The position numbers were made by a program, and so were the translations under genes. The notes under the pieces were generated by a model, which saw only the letters and a program-made list of their open reading frames with translations, was not told the origin of the DNA and ran no database searches. Below are positions 7,308 to 16,716 of a stretch of 64,000 bases of DNA, in pieces. Positions within the stretch are counted from its first letter, which is position 1. Each line of letters opens with the position of its first letter. The stretch is from Gracilimonas tropica DSM 19535. GTDB lineage: Bacteria > Bacteroidota > Rhodothermia > Balneolales > Balneolaceae. The stretch covers positions 1-64,000 of the forward strand of contig NZ_AQXG01000015.1 of the NCBI RefSeq assembly GCF_000375425.1, read 5' to 3'.

Positions 7308-8567
7308 ATGAATAAGAAGTATATAATACCTGCGGTTGTCGTGGGGCTTTCTCTGGTAGCCTGGTTTGTTTTTGGGGGAGAGCAATCAGAATCCATCGAG
7401 CTAACAACCACACCAAAAAAAGGAGAGTTTGTAGTTGATGTAACCACAACAGGAGAGCTCCGCGCAAAGAATTCAGTAGAGATAAAAGGGCCGCAACGTG
7501 CACGTGAAATTCGCCTTTATAATTTGAAGATCCAGCGATTGATTCCGGAAGGTACTATTGTGAAGGAAGGAGATTTTGTAGCGGAACTTGATCGCTCCGA
7601 GATCACCAGCCGTCTTCAGGATGCAATGCTGGAACTGCAACAGGCGCAATCCCAGGTAACGCAGGTTTCTTTGGACAGTACGCTCACCTTATCACAAGCC
7701 CGCGACAATCTAATCAATTTGGAATATGCTTTGGAAGAACGTCAGATTGCTTTGGATCAGTCTGTTTATGAGTCCCCGGCAGTTCAGCGCCAGGCAGAGA
7801 TCGATCTGGATAAAGCCCGCAGGCAGCTGGCACAGGAGCGTAAGAACTATGTGACCAAAGTGAAGCAGGCGGAAGCTAAAATGAGTGAAGTGCAGGCCGA
7901 CCTGCAGGAAGAACAGAACGAGGTTGATAAGATCCGGTCTTTGCAGCGTGAATTTACCGTAACGGCTCCGGCCCAGGGAATGGTGATCTATCGCAGAAAT
8001 TATGATGGCAGCAAAGTTACCGAGGGCAGTGATATCAGTGCCTGGAATCCCATCGTGGCTGAACTACCCGATTTCTCAGTGATGGAATCCGTGACCTATG
8101 TAAATGAGGTGGATGTACAGAAGATATCGGAAGGACAAAATGTTGAGATCGGTTTGGATGCAATTCCCGAAAAGAAGCTGAGTGGAGAAGTAACAAGCGT
8201 GGCAAATATCGGAGAGCAGCGCCCTAATTCCGATTCCAAAGTTTATGAGGTGATCATTGAAATAGCGGAATCAGACAGTGTGCTTCGTCCGGCTATGACT
8301 ACAAGCAATCGTGTGATCGTAAACCGGGTACAAGATGCCATGTATATTCCGCTTGAAACTATTCATGTGCAAGATTCAACCAGTTTTGTATTCAAGCAAT
8401 CCGGGTTGTTTCCGGTAATGCAGGAAGTTGAATTAGGTTTGATGAATGAAAATGAAGTGATCGTAAACCGTGGCCTTTCCATGGATGACGTTATTTATCT
8501 TTCCCTCCCATCCGACACCTCCGGAGTGGAAAAGATTTTTCTTGAAGAAGAGATTACTTTAAAATAG
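7308..8567 (+). CDS. Periplasmic adaptor subunit of a tripartite efflux system (HlyD/MacA-like)
   Basis: A 419-residue membrane-fusion protein. One N-terminal transmembrane anchor (about residues 5-22) is followed by a first lipoyl half near 40-85 (TTTGELRAKNSVEIKGP), a long helical hairpin about 105-215 (QLAQERKNYVTKVKQAEAKM), the second lipoyl half (FTVTAPAQGMVIYR), and a beta-barrel domain (VNEVDVQKISEGQNVEIGLDA). It would link an inner-membrane permease to a TolC-type channel. The next gene begins 5 bases after its stop and encodes the MacB-like permease. The transported substrate is not evident. Confidence 0.9.
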   Translation: MNKKYIIPAVVVGLSLVAWFVFGGEQSESIELTTTPKKGEFVVDVTTTGELRAKNSVEIKGPQRAREIRLYNLKIQRLIPEGTIVKEGDFVAELDRSEITSRLQDAMLELQQAQSQVTQVSLDSTLTLSQARDNLINLEYALEERQIALDQSVYESPAVQRQAEIDLDKARRQLAQERKNYVTKVKQAEAKMSEVQADLQEEQNEVDKIRSLQREFTVTAPAQGMVIYRRNYDGSKVTEGSDISAWNPIVAELPDFSVMESVTYVNEVDVQKISEGQNVEIGLDAIPEKKLSGEVTSVANIGEQRPNSDSKVYEVIIEIAESDSVLRPAMTTSNRVIVNRVQDAMYIPLETIHVQDSTSFVFKQSGLFPVMQEVELGLMNENEVIVNRGLSMDDVIYLSLPSDTSGVEKIFLEEEITLK

Positions 8568-8572
8568 ACCTG

Positions 8573-9937
8573 ATGCTCCAGAAAATACTTTACAATTTTG
8601 ATATTGCACTGGAAGCCATTCAGAGAAACAAGCTTCGTGCTTTTCTTACATCGCTCGGTATCATTTTTGGTGTCTCTTCGGTCATAGCTATGCTGGCCAT
8701 TGGTACCGGAGCTCAACAAGAAGTATTGCAACAGATGCAATTACTCGGAACCAATAATGTGATCGTTCAGCCGGTCATTGAACAGCGGGAGGGCTCTGTT
8801 AATGATGAGAACCTGGGAGGGGAACAGAATAAGTTTTCACCCGGGCTGAACCTAAAAGATCTGGAAAGTGTGCGGGAACATGTGCCTCAGGTTGAGAAAC
8901 TAAGCCCGGAGATCATGTATGAAACTTCCTTCATCAGGAACGGACGGATCCGAACCGGGAAATTGGTGGGAGTGAACCGTGATTATTTTGATATCACGAA
9001 TTTCAATATCGTTGAAGGCAGTAATTTCAGTGAAGTTCAGATCAATAATGCCGACCCGGTTGCAGTTATTGGCTATGATGTGAAAACACGCTTTTTTGCA
9101 GGAGAAAGTCCCATTGGTAAACAAATTAAAGTAGGCCATCTTTGGCTTACTGTGATCGGCGTCATCGAAAAGAAAGAAGTGACCACCGAGAATATTGAAA
9201 ACCTGGGTATTCGTAATTTTAACCTGGATATCTATGCGCCGGCAACGACGGTTTTACTACGTTTCAAGAATCGTGCTGTGGTAACCGGTAAGGATCTTCA
9301 GAGCGGAGGGAGTTCCGTAATATTTATGGGCGGAGCGATGATCACAAGTTCCGGTGGCAACGGTAATTCAGATGCAGATCCAAATTATCACCAGTTAGAT
9401 AAGCTCATTGTCAAAGTTACAGATACCCAGTACAGCGGCGTGATCGCAGATGTATTATCGCGCATGTTAAAGCGCCGCCATAATGATGTGGTTGATTTTG
9501 AGATCATAGTACCTGAACAATTATTACAGCAGGAACAGCGAACCAAACGTATTTTCAATATCGTTCTTTCGTCTATCGCATCTATCTCACTGATCGTGGG
9601 AGGAATTGGGATTATGAATATTATGCTTGCCTCCGTAGTTGAGCGTTACCGTGAAATTGGGGTAAGGATGGCTGTAGGTGCCCAAAAAAGAGATATTGAA
9701 TTACAGTTTTTAACCGAAGCACTTACGATTAGTATCTCCGGAGGAGTAGTTGGTATCATTCTGGGTATGGCCTTCAGCTATGCCATTGAAGCTACCGCCG
9801 GAATTGCTACCATCGTTACTCCTATGTCCATAGCCATTTCCTTTGGGGTTGCCCTAATTATCGGGGTGATATTTGGATACTATCCCGCAAAAAGAGCCGC
9901 ACAACACGACCCAGTACACGCATTACGACATGAATAA
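8573..9937 (+). CDS. MacB-like ABC transporter permease (FtsX superfamily), without ATPase domain
   Basis: A 454-residue permease of the MacB type. TM1 (about 20-42) is followed by a MacB periplasmic core (about 45-300) and then three C-terminal TM helices in the FtsX domain. Family hallmarks are LRAFLTSLGIIFGVSSVIAML near the start, GGIGIMNIMLASVVERYREIGVRMAVGA near 345-370, and GYYPAKRAAQHDPVHALRHE at the end. MacB proper carries an N-terminal ATPase, but here the protein starts directly at TM1. No ABC ATPase gene exists elsewhere in the window, so the ATPase must be encoded elsewhere. The TolC-like gene overlaps its end by 8 bases. Confidence 0.9.
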   Translation: MLQKILYNFDIALEAIQRNKLRAFLTSLGIIFGVSSVIAMLAIGTGAQQEVLQQMQLLGTNNVIVQPVIEQREGSVNDENLGGEQNKFSPGLNLKDLESVREHVPQVEKLSPEIMYETSFIRNGRIRTGKLVGVNRDYFDITNFNIVEGSNFSEVQINNADPVAVIGYDVKTRFFAGESPIGKQIKVGHLWLTVIGVIEKKEVTTENIENLGIRNFNLDIYAPATTVLLRFKNRAVVTGKDLQSGGSSVIFMGGAMITSSGGNGNSDADPNYHQLDKLIVKVTDTQYSGVIADVLSRMLKRRHNDVVDFEIIVPEQLLQQEQRTKRIFNIVLSSIASISLIVGGIGIMNIMLASVVERYREIGVRMAVGAQKRDIELQFLTEALTISISGGVVGIILGMAFSYAIEATAGIATIVTPMSIAISFGVALIIGVIFGYYPAKRAAQHDPVHALRHE

Positions 9938-11411
9938 ATATTTTCTTGGATTTCTATTTTTAATTCTTACCCTCACTGCTTCCAGCTTAAAAGCACAAGA
10001 GCAGCAAACCCTCACTCTCGAAGAGAGTATTGAAATCTCCAAGCAAAACAGCCCGCTCGCCCGTGCAGCAAATTTTGCGTTAATATCTGCCAAGTGGCGA
10101 TACAAATCCTTTCGAGCCGATTTGTTGCCCAGCCTGGACTTGGATGGAGATATACCGGGTTATAGCCGGGCCATAACATCAAACCGTCTTGATGATGGGT
10201 CTACTATCTACCAGGAAGAAAGTCAGTCTCAGTCATCCGTAAATTTATCGATCAATCAGAATATTATGCCTACAGGTGGAAGGCTTTCATTATCCAGCGG
10301 AATCAATCGGCTCATTCTTTTTGACCGTGGTGTGGATGGTGAAAATGTTTATTTCTGGCAGAGCACTCCCTTGGTGGCATCCTACATTCAGCCGCTGTTT
10401 CAGTACAATGGTTTGAAATGGAGAAACAAGACCGAGCCTCTTCGGTATCAGATCGCTCAAAAGCAATACGTGGAAGACATGGAGGACCTGGCTTTTAATA
10501 CCACCCAAAGTTTTTTCGATTTTCTGCTGGCCAAGATCAATGTAGAGGTAGCAGAATTTAATGTTACAGTCAACGATTCGATCTATAATATTTCCAAAGG
10601 CCGGTATCAGGTGGGGAATATTGCGGAAAATGACTTGCTTCAAAGTGAGTTAGCTCTCAGGAATGCAGAAACCTCATTGACAACTGCAAGGTTGAACTTT
10701 CAGAGGGCTGAAGAAAATTTTAAAGCCCTTCTTGGTATACCTGATGCTACAGAAGTAGACGTAATTGCACCTGAAGAGGCTCCGGAATTGAATATTGAAG
10801 TAGACCGTGCATTACAACTTGCCCGGGAGAATAACAGTACGTCTCTTGAGTTTGAATTGAACGAAATACAGGCAAACCAAGCGTATGATCAAGCAAGGAA
10901 AGAGGCCGGTTTTTCAGCAACATTGCAAGCCAGTTATGGATTGAATCAAACCTCTCAAGATTTTGATCAACTTTATAATGATCCTCAAAACCGTCAGTTT
11001 TTTACCGTGGGCTTTCAGATCCCGATCTTCAATTGGGGCAAGAATACGGCTGAAATTCAAGCCGCCCGAAATCAGCAGGCTGCTACAGCAAATACCATTG
11101 CATACCAAAAGCTACAGTTTGATCTGAACGTAAGAAGTACCGTTAGGGAATTTTCACAATTGAGAGAACAAGTTGAATTAGCCCAGGTTTCTGATGAGAT
11201 CGCAGATCGTCGCTATAATGTAGCTCAAAACCGGTATTTGATCGGTAAAATTGATGTAACGAATCTTTTTATTGCCCAAAATGAAAAAGACAGTGCCCGC
11301 CGAAGCTACATTCAGGCCCTTCGAAATTACTGGACGGGATACTTCAATCTTCGACGGCTTACGTTGTATGATTTTGAAAACAATCAGCCCATAACTGCCG
11401 ATGTAGATTAA
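9930..11411 (+). CDS. TolC family outer-membrane channel
   Basis: A 493-residue outer-membrane efflux protein. I chose the ATG at 9930, which gives a clean signal peptide (MNKYFLGFLFLILTLTASSLKAQ). A longer in-frame start at 9873 would bury it inside the permease gene. The protein has the duplicated OEP helical-hairpin pattern, for example GNIAENDLLQSELALRNAETSL and GKIDVTNLFIAQNEKDSARRSYIQALRNYW. It lies last in the adaptor-permease-channel operon and overlaps the permease stop, which implies translational coupling. Confidence 0.92.
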   Translation: MNKYFLGFLFLILTLTASSLKAQEQQTLTLEESIEISKQNSPLARAANFALISAKWRYKSFRADLLPSLDLDGDIPGYSRAITSNRLDDGSTIYQEESQSQSSVNLSINQNIMPTGGRLSLSSGINRLILFDRGVDGENVYFWQSTPLVASYIQPLFQYNGLKWRNKTEPLRYQIAQKQYVEDMEDLAFNTTQSFFDFLLAKINVEVAEFNVTVNDSIYNISKGRYQVGNIAENDLLQSELALRNAETSLTTARLNFQRAEENFKALLGIPDATEVDVIAPEEAPELNIEVDRALQLARENNSTSLEFELNEIQANQAYDQARKEAGFSATLQASYGLNQTSQDFDQLYNDPQNRQFFTVGFQIPIFNWGKNTAEIQAARNQQAATANTIAYQKLQFDLNVRSTVREFSQLREQVELAQVSDEIADRRYNVAQNRYLIGKIDVTNLFIAQNEKDSARRSYIQALRNYWTGYFNLRRLTLYDFENNQPITADVD

Positions 11412-11471
11412 CATGCATCGGCCAATTGAGTAAATCCTACTGGAATTAATTTATAAACTCCTCAAAAAGAT

Positions 11472-11540
11472 CTCTTAAGTCTTGAGTGAGCCTGAATGGC
11501 TGATTTAGAAACCTTGTCTTAGCGAACAAAGACTTAAGAG
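11472..11540. other. Long-range 12-bp perfect inverted repeat after the tolC-like gene
   Basis: CTCTTAAGTCTT (11472-11483) is the exact complement of AAGACTTAAGAG (11529-11540), with a 45-base loop that itself holds AGCC-N5-GGCT. It sits between two convergent genes next to the secA terminator. It lacks a T-tract. It may act as a terminator or mRNA-end structure for the tolC-like gene, or be a degraded mobile-element end. Confidence 0.5.
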
Positions 11541-11549
11541 TTATAGCCC

Positions 11550-11580
11550 AAAAAAAAGGTCCAAGCGAGACACTTGGACC
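11550..11580 (-). terminator. Rho-independent terminator for secA
   Basis: On the minus strand GGTCCAAG (11580-11573) pairs with CTTGGACC (11565-11558) around a 7-base loop, followed by eight T residues (complement of 11550-11557). It lies 58 bases past the secA stop. Confidence 0.9.
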
Positions 11581-11637
11581 AATTGTTGAATTTTATAAGA
11601 TTTCTATAGTTATGTGAAGTTATAAGAAAGCTGAGAT

Positions 11638-14600
11638 TTACTTCTCTACCACAATCCAGCCTTCTTCATCAACCATGCGCTTGGCGTATTTCCACTTCAC
11701 TTCTTTGGTTTCACCGGAGTTCATATTTTGAACCGTAACATAATCATTTCGTCCGGGTTCATCTGCAACTTCAATGGGTTGTCGCTTGGCGTTTCCACCC
11801 TGAGGACGCTGTTGCTGTCCTCCATTTTGTTGTGGCTGACCTTTGAGCCCCATTCCGGTTGAGTCGGCATGCTGAGTTTCCATTGAAGAAGTGTCAAAAC
11901 GTGATTTCTGTTTTTGTGCCTGTTGCAGTTTAGAATCATCTTCTTTCACTTCCGGAACAGCCTTCCAGATCAATGAAATAGCTTCCTGATTGATATCATC
12001 CAAAAGCATCTTAAACATATCGAATGCTTCCCGTTTATATTCGAGCAGTGGATCTTTTTGTGCAAAAGAACGAAGTCCGATCCCTTCTTTTACGGAATCA
12101 AGTTCCCGCAGATGTTCCATCCATTTTTGGTCGATGATAGAAAGTATGGCACTTTTCTCGAGCGACCGCGCAACTTCTCGGCCTTCGTTTTCGAGGGCAC
12201 GTACTACATCAACTACAATGCGCATTCTGCGAATACCATCCGTAAAGATAACCTGAACTTTATCAGGGCGGTTTTCCGGATTTGCCTCGTTGATGCGCTG
12301 CATTACTTTGTAAAGCGGAGCTGCAATTCGTTCTTCTTTCTTACGATAGTTCTCAAGCGCTTTATCTACAATGTGATCTGTAAGTTCACGCTCTCCCATG
12401 GTGAACCACGATTCCCGGTCATAGTCTACATCAACGGCGAGATTACGTATTACTGCTTCATGAAGACCATCATAATCTCCGGCAGCAATATGTTCTTCCA
12501 CCATGCCTTCCACAAGGTCGTCGAGCATGTCAAGAATGTCGGTACGCAATTGCTCACCCGAAAGTGCGTGTTTACGACGAGCGTATATCACATTTCGCTG
12601 ATTGTTGAGCACGTCATCATACTCCAACTGTCGTTTTCGGATACTAAAGTTATTCTGCTCAACTTTAGATTGCGCTCTTTCCAGCGACTTGGTGATCCAT
12701 GGGTGTGTAATGACCTCGCCTTCTTCAAAACTGAGCTTGTCCATTACGTTGGCAACACGGTCACTCATAAACATGGCCATCAGGTCATCTTCCAGAGAAA
12801 CATAAAACTGAGATTCACCCGGATCACCCTGACGTCCTGAACGACCTCTCAGCTGTAAGTCAATACGGCGGGATTCATGTCGTTCTGTTCCCAGAATGGC
12901 AAGTCCTCCAAGCTCTTTCACTCCTTTGCCTAATTTGATATCAGTACCACGGCCGGCCATGTTGGTAGCCACGGTAACAGCCCCTACTTCACCGGCTTGT
13001 TTTACGATCTCGCTTTCGCGGGCATGTTGCTTGGCATTTAACACATTATGAGGAATTCCGGCTCGTTTCAGCATTCGGCTAACGGTTTCCGATACATCCA
13101 CACTGGTAGTACCCACAAGAACCGGCTGTCCTTTTTTGTGATATTCCTGAATCTTTTGAATAGCCGCATTGAATTTCTCACGCTTGGTCTTAAATACAAG
13201 GTCCTCTTTATCATCGCGAGCTATAGGTTTGTTGGTTGGGATTACGACAACATCCAGCTCATAGATCTCATTGAATTCACCTTCTTCCGTTTCGGCAGTA
13301 CCGGTCATACCGGCCAGCTTATTATACATTCGGAAGTAATTCTGTAGGGTGATGGTAGCGTAAGTCTGTGTTGAGGCCTCTACTTTAACCTGTTCTTTGG
13401 CTTCGATAGCCTGGTGCAATCCATCGGAGTAGCGGCGGCCGGAAAGTACACGTCCGGTATGTTCATCAACAATCTGAACTTTTCCATCCTGAACGATGTA
13501 TTCTTCCTCACGTTCAAAATTAGTGTAAGCTTTTAAGAGCTGATTGACGGTGTGAATACGATCTCCGCGTTCGGCAAACAAACGATGCAGTTCATTGAAT
13601 TTCCGCTCACGCTCCTGTCGGACTTCTTGTTTGGCCTCCTCAATTTTCTTCTCTTTATATTCCTCACTGAACTCATCATTATTTTTGACCGATTCGATCT
13701 TTTGTTCTTCGAGTTCATCAACTTCTTTTTCAATTTTGGCTGTTTCTTCTCCAAGGTCAGGGATTACGAAAAACTCTTCATCTTCTCCTTTTTTGGTGAT
13801 GAATTCCCGGCCTTTTTCGGTCATTTCGATGGAATTCATTTTCATATCCACTGCATAAAACAAGTATTCATCCACAACAGGCATGTTCTTGGCGTTATCC
13901 TGCAGGTAATATGATTCTGTTTTTTGGATCAGTTTTTGGACCTTGGGATCTTGTTGCAGTTTCCGTAGTTGTGTGTTTTTTGGGAATCCACGCACGGCAC
14001 GGAATAAGGCAAGTCCGGCTTTCTCTTCGTTGCCATCGTCCAACAGTTGCTTTCCTTCTTTAACAAGGTTGGCAACAAGTTTCTTCTGTGCATTCACCAG
14101 CGATTCAACCCTGGGCTTCATCTCCACATACTTGTCAGATTTATTATCCTGAGGAACCGGCCCGGAAATGATCAGCGGGGTTCGTGCCTCGTCAATAAGA
14201 ATAGAGTCTACCTCATCAATGATAGTGAAGTGATGATCGCGTTGAACCAACTGCTCTTCCTCAATCACCATATTATCGCGGAGGTAATCAAAGCCGAATT
14301 CATTATTGGTTCCATAAGTGATGTCTGCTTTGTATGCTTTTCGGCGCTGATCGGTACTGGGCTGGTATCGGTCAATACAATCCACCTGAAGCCCATGGAA
14401 GTTGAAAATAGGCTCATTCCATTCAGCATCTCGTTTTGCCAGGTAATCATTTACGGTGATTACATGCACGCCTTTGCCTGCTAATGCATTCAAGTAGGCA
14501 GGGAAAATGGCCACAAGCGTTTTACCTTCACCGGTTTTCATTTCAGCTACTTTACCCTGGTGCAGTACAATGGCTCCGATTAGCTGTACATCATAAGGGA

Positions 14601-15027
14601 TCATCTCCCAGGTTGTTTCGTTACCGCCTACTTTCCAGGATTGTCCGACAAAGCGCCGGCATGTATCTTTTAATACCGCAAATGCTTCAGGAAGAATCTC
14701 ATCAAGCACATCTTCGATGGTGTCCAGTTCCTGCTGCTCCATTTCATCGAGTTGTTCCGCTAACTCCCGATGTTCTGCCGGAGTGAGTTCTTCGATGTTG
14801 TCTAACTGCTGCTTGATCTCCTTAATGCGGGCAACAGTGTCTGCGGTGGCATCTTTTATTTTCTGCCTGAACTCTTCCGTTTTTGCTTTTAGCTCATCAT
14901 CACTGAGCTTCTTCATTTGCTCTTCGTAGCTCTTGATCTCATCTACGATAGGCTGGATCTTTTTAATATCTCTTTCACTTTTGGAGCCAAAAACTTTGGT
15001 AATGATTTGACCGACTTTATCTAACAT
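11638..15027 (-). CDS. secA: Preprotein translocase ATPase SecA, zinc-finger-less long form
   Basis: A 1129-residue motor that pushes preproteins through SecYEG. Visible motifs are Walker A MKTGEGKT, Walker B region IDEVDSILIDEAR, NMAGRGTDIKLG, and RGRSGRQGDPGESQFY in NBD2. It is about 230 residues longer than E. coli SecA. The extra length includes a charged insertion (EIEKEVDELEEQKIESVKNN) between the first nucleotide domain and the preprotein-binding region. The usual C-terminal GRNDPCPCGSGKKYKNC is replaced: GRND is retained but runs on into YVTVQNMNSGETKEV with no cysteines. Bacteroidota SecAs are known to be long. The gene stands alone with its own terminator. Confidence 0.97.
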   Translation of the reverse strand: MLDKVGQIITKVFGSKSERDIKKIQPIVDEIKSYEEQMKKLSDDELKAKTEEFRQKIKDATADTVARIKEIKQQLDNIEELTPAEHRELAEQLDEMEQQELDTIEDVLDEILPEAFAVLKDTCRRFVGQSWKVGGNETTWEMIPYDVQLIGAIVLHQGKVAEMKTGEGKTLVAIFPAYLNALAGKGVHVITVNDYLAKRDAEWNEPIFNFHGLQVDCIDRYQPSTDQRRKAYKADITYGTNNEFGFDYLRDNMVIEEEQLVQRDHHFTIIDEVDSILIDEARTPLIISGPVPQDNKSDKYVEMKPRVESLVNAQKKLVANLVKEGKQLLDDGNEEKAGLALFRAVRGFPKNTQLRKLQQDPKVQKLIQKTESYYLQDNAKNMPVVDEYLFYAVDMKMNSIEMTEKGREFITKKGEDEEFFVIPDLGEETAKIEKEVDELEEQKIESVKNNDEFSEEYKEKKIEEAKQEVRQERERKFNELHRLFAERGDRIHTVNQLLKAYTNFEREEEYIVQDGKVQIVDEHTGRVLSGRRYSDGLHQAIEAKEQVKVEASTQTYATITLQNYFRMYNKLAGMTGTAETEEGEFNEIYELDVVVIPTNKPIARDDKEDLVFKTKREKFNAAIQKIQEYHKKGQPVLVGTTSVDVSETVSRMLKRAGIPHNVLNAKQHARESEIVKQAGEVGAVTVATNMAGRGTDIKLGKGVKELGGLAILGTERHESRRIDLQLRGRSGRQGDPGESQFYVSLEDDLMAMFMSDRVANVMDKLSFEEGEVITHPWITKSLERAQSKVEQNNFSIRKRQLEYDDVLNNQRNVIYARRKHALSGEQLRTDILDMLDDLVEGMVEEHIAAGDYDGLHEAVIRNLAVDVDYDRESWFTMGERELTDHIVDKALENYRKKEERIAAPLYKVMQRINEANPENRPDKVQVIFTDGIRRMRIVVDVVRALENEGREVARSLEKSAILSIIDQKWMEHLRELDSVKEGIGLRSFAQKDPLLEYKREAFDMFKMLLDDINQEAISLIWKAVPEVKEDDSKLQQAQKQKSRFDTSSMETQHADSTGMGLKGQPQQNGGQQQRPQGGNAKRQPIEVADEPGRNDYVTVQNMNSGETKEVKWKYAKRMVDEEGWIVVEK

Positions 15028-15490
15028 AATAGGATACTCGTGCTCTACTGAAAATTTGGTGAACCACTAAAGTTAAGCTTATAAATAGGGCGGTTCAACT
15101 GTTTGGAAGTTAATCTTTACAAATACCCTGCCATGAAAGTGAGTGGCAGTAAAATAAGTGGATTTCGGACAGCTTGTCGGAATGTTGGGAAATTCCGAAT
15201 CCTAAACTCCAATGTTCAATTAATTCTTCATAAGGAAAAAATTCGTCCAATCAGTAAAAAGAGTGTAGTAGAGGTTAATTTTATTTTGTTAATAAAAGAC
15301 TCAAATTCTGCCATATTTGTTAGACAAGAAATCGCTTCCATTATTTATAAATTCAGGATAAAATATTTTATTCTTAATTAAATTAATTATTAATCTTTTT
15401 AAACATTATTAAATACGGCAATTATTTTGTTCAAATTAAATTATGTGATATTTTTAGAGCTCACTCACTCATCGAAAAAAGGTATTAATT
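15028..15490. other. 463-base AT-rich gap between divergent secA and the CBM48 gene
   Basis: No open frame with coding character was found on either strand. It must contain the secA promoter (minus) and that of the CBM48 gene (plus). TTTTG-rich stretches near 15290 and CATATTTG near 15313 loosely resemble -33/-7 elements, but I cannot assign them firmly. GAAAAAAGG at 15474-15482 could serve as the ribosome site of the downstream gene. Confidence 0.4.
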
Positions 15491-15790
15491 ATGATTTCCA
15501 AAGAATTTACTCCAAAGAGAACAGTTTGCAAAGTAACCCTAACCCTACCTGAAGATTGGGCTAAGAAAGAGGTAGTGGTAGCCGGTAGTTTCAATAATTG
15601 GGATACAGGATCGGAAAAACTTGAGAAGAAAAAAGGCAAGTGGACCACCACGCTACGACTTAAGCCGGAAAATGAGTACAAGTTTAAATACCTGATTGAT
15701 GGCGAACGTTGGGAAAATGATGATGCGGCAGATAAATACGTACCGAATGAATTTGGTACTGAAGATTCTGTCATCAACATTGGTAAATAA
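15491..15790 (+). CDS. Small stand-alone CBM48 / glycogen-binding (isoamylase N-terminal-like) domain protein
   Basis: A 99-residue protein that consists almost entirely of one early-set domain. The signature stretch is VVVAGSFNNWDTGSEKLEKK (about residues 30-49), followed by WTTTLRLKPENEYKFKYLIDGERW and a C-terminal VPNEFGTEDSVI. The 'GsFNnWd ... yeyKFvvDGe.W..D' pattern is that of AMPK-beta/isoamylase-type glycogen-binding domains. There is no signal peptide, so it is cytoplasmic. Small proteins like this are common in Bacteroidota and of unproven role, possibly carbohydrate sensing. It is not obviously linked to birA downstream. Confidence 0.85.
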   Translation: MISKEFTPKRTVCKVTLTLPEDWAKKEVVVAGSFNNWDTGSEKLEKKKGKWTTTLRLKPENEYKFKYLIDGERWENDDAADKYVPNEFGTEDSVINIGK

Positions 15791-15866
15791 CCCGACAGCT
15801 TTCCCGGGGAACATTGATGATTTTATTTTACTTTAAACGGTAAGCCAAAACATCAGCCCAATTATT

Positions 15867-16658
15867 TTGTTTAACACCACTGCTTTTGAAGCAAAGTTGG
15901 CTACGTCTTGGTTAGGGCGTAGCTTTTATTTTTTTGAAGAACTGCCTTCTACCAATTCCTATGCCAAAAAAACGGAAGGTGAAGATTCCCTGCATGGCAC
16001 TCTCATTCTTACCGATTACCAAAGTGCCGGACGGGGGCAACACGAACGAAGCTGGGAAGTGGAGCCCGGACAAAATCTTACCTTCTCACTCATCTTTGAA
16101 CCACAAAAAGCTGAACGCCTGAATTTATTAACGCTGGTTTGTGCGCTGGCCATCAAAGAATCTTTTGAGAGTTTGTTGAATGTATCAGCTTCGCTTAAAT
16201 GGCCCAATGATATTTTGATCAACGGGAAAAAAGTATGCGGAATACTTACCGAAACGGTTTTCATTGGAAATAAACTGGATCGGGTGGTAGTTGGAGTTGG
16301 GCTGAATGTAAATCAACTGATGTTTCCGGAAGCATTGGAAGGAGTTGCAACTTCACTTCGGAATGAAACCGGCAAAGAGGTCAGCCGGGAAGCATTGCTC
16401 ATTGAGATCTTACAGGCCATTGAATATCGTTATCGGCTATGGGCGCAGCATAATCAGGATGTGGTAAAGCAGGTTAACCGAGCTATGTTGGGGGTTGGGG
16501 AATGGTGTCAGTTGAAAGTAGATGGAGCTAAGTTGCCGCAGCCACTCAAATTTTTGGGCGTAAATGAATGGGGGGAGCTATTGGCAATGGATGAAGCCTT
16601 GGAGGTGCAAAAATATGCATACGAGCAAGTTCGGATCTTAGGAAAAGTATCCTCATAA
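15867..16658 (+). CDS. birA: Biotin--[acetyl-CoA-carboxylase] ligase (no DNA-binding domain)
   Basis: A 263-residue enzyme that activates biotin with ATP and transfers it to carboxylase carrier domains. The biotin/ATP loop appears as SAGRGQHERSW (about residues 54-64), preceded by STNSYAK. LKWPNDILINGKKVCGIL (about 111-128) and VVGVGLNVN (about 141-149) are family hallmarks. A C-terminal SH3-like domain follows. The N-terminal HTH of E. coli BirA is absent, so it is a group I ligase without repressor function. The frame has no ATG near the start. TTG at 15867 is used here, with a stop only 33 bases upstream, so the start is a rare codon. Confidence 0.93.
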   Translation: MFNTTAFEAKLATSWLGRSFYFFEELPSTNSYAKKTEGEDSLHGTLILTDYQSAGRGQHERSWEVEPGQNLTFSLIFEPQKAERLNLLTLVCALAIKESFESLLNVSASLKWPNDILINGKKVCGILTETVFIGNKLDRVVVGVGLNVNQLMFPEALEGVATSLRNETGKEVSREALLIEILQAIEYRYRLWAQHNQDVVKQVNRAMLGVGEWCQLKVDGAKLPQPLKFLGVNEWGELLAMDEALEVQKYAYEQVRILGKVSS

Positions 16659-16659
16659 A

Positions 16660-16689
16660 AAACCCGTCCGGTTTATGCCGGACGGGTTT
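16660..16689. terminator. Bidirectional terminator between birA and the oxoamine synthase gene
   Basis: AAACCCGTCCGG (16660-16671) pairs perfectly with CCGGACGGGTTT (16678-16689) around a 6-base loop. A-rich bases before it give a T-tract on the minus strand, and the + strand ends in TTTG. It serves two convergent genes. Confidence 0.9.
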
Positions 16690-16716
16690 GAAATTAAGTC
16701 TGAAAGACTTATAAAA

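Noticed and set aside
9873..9929. A longer start for the TolC-like gene
   Set aside because: It would add 19 polar residues before a perfect signal peptide and lie wholly inside the permease gene.
12058..12840. A long open frame on the + strand opposite secA
   Set aside because: It runs antisense to a strongly conserved secA coding region and has no recognisable domain, so it is a shadow frame.
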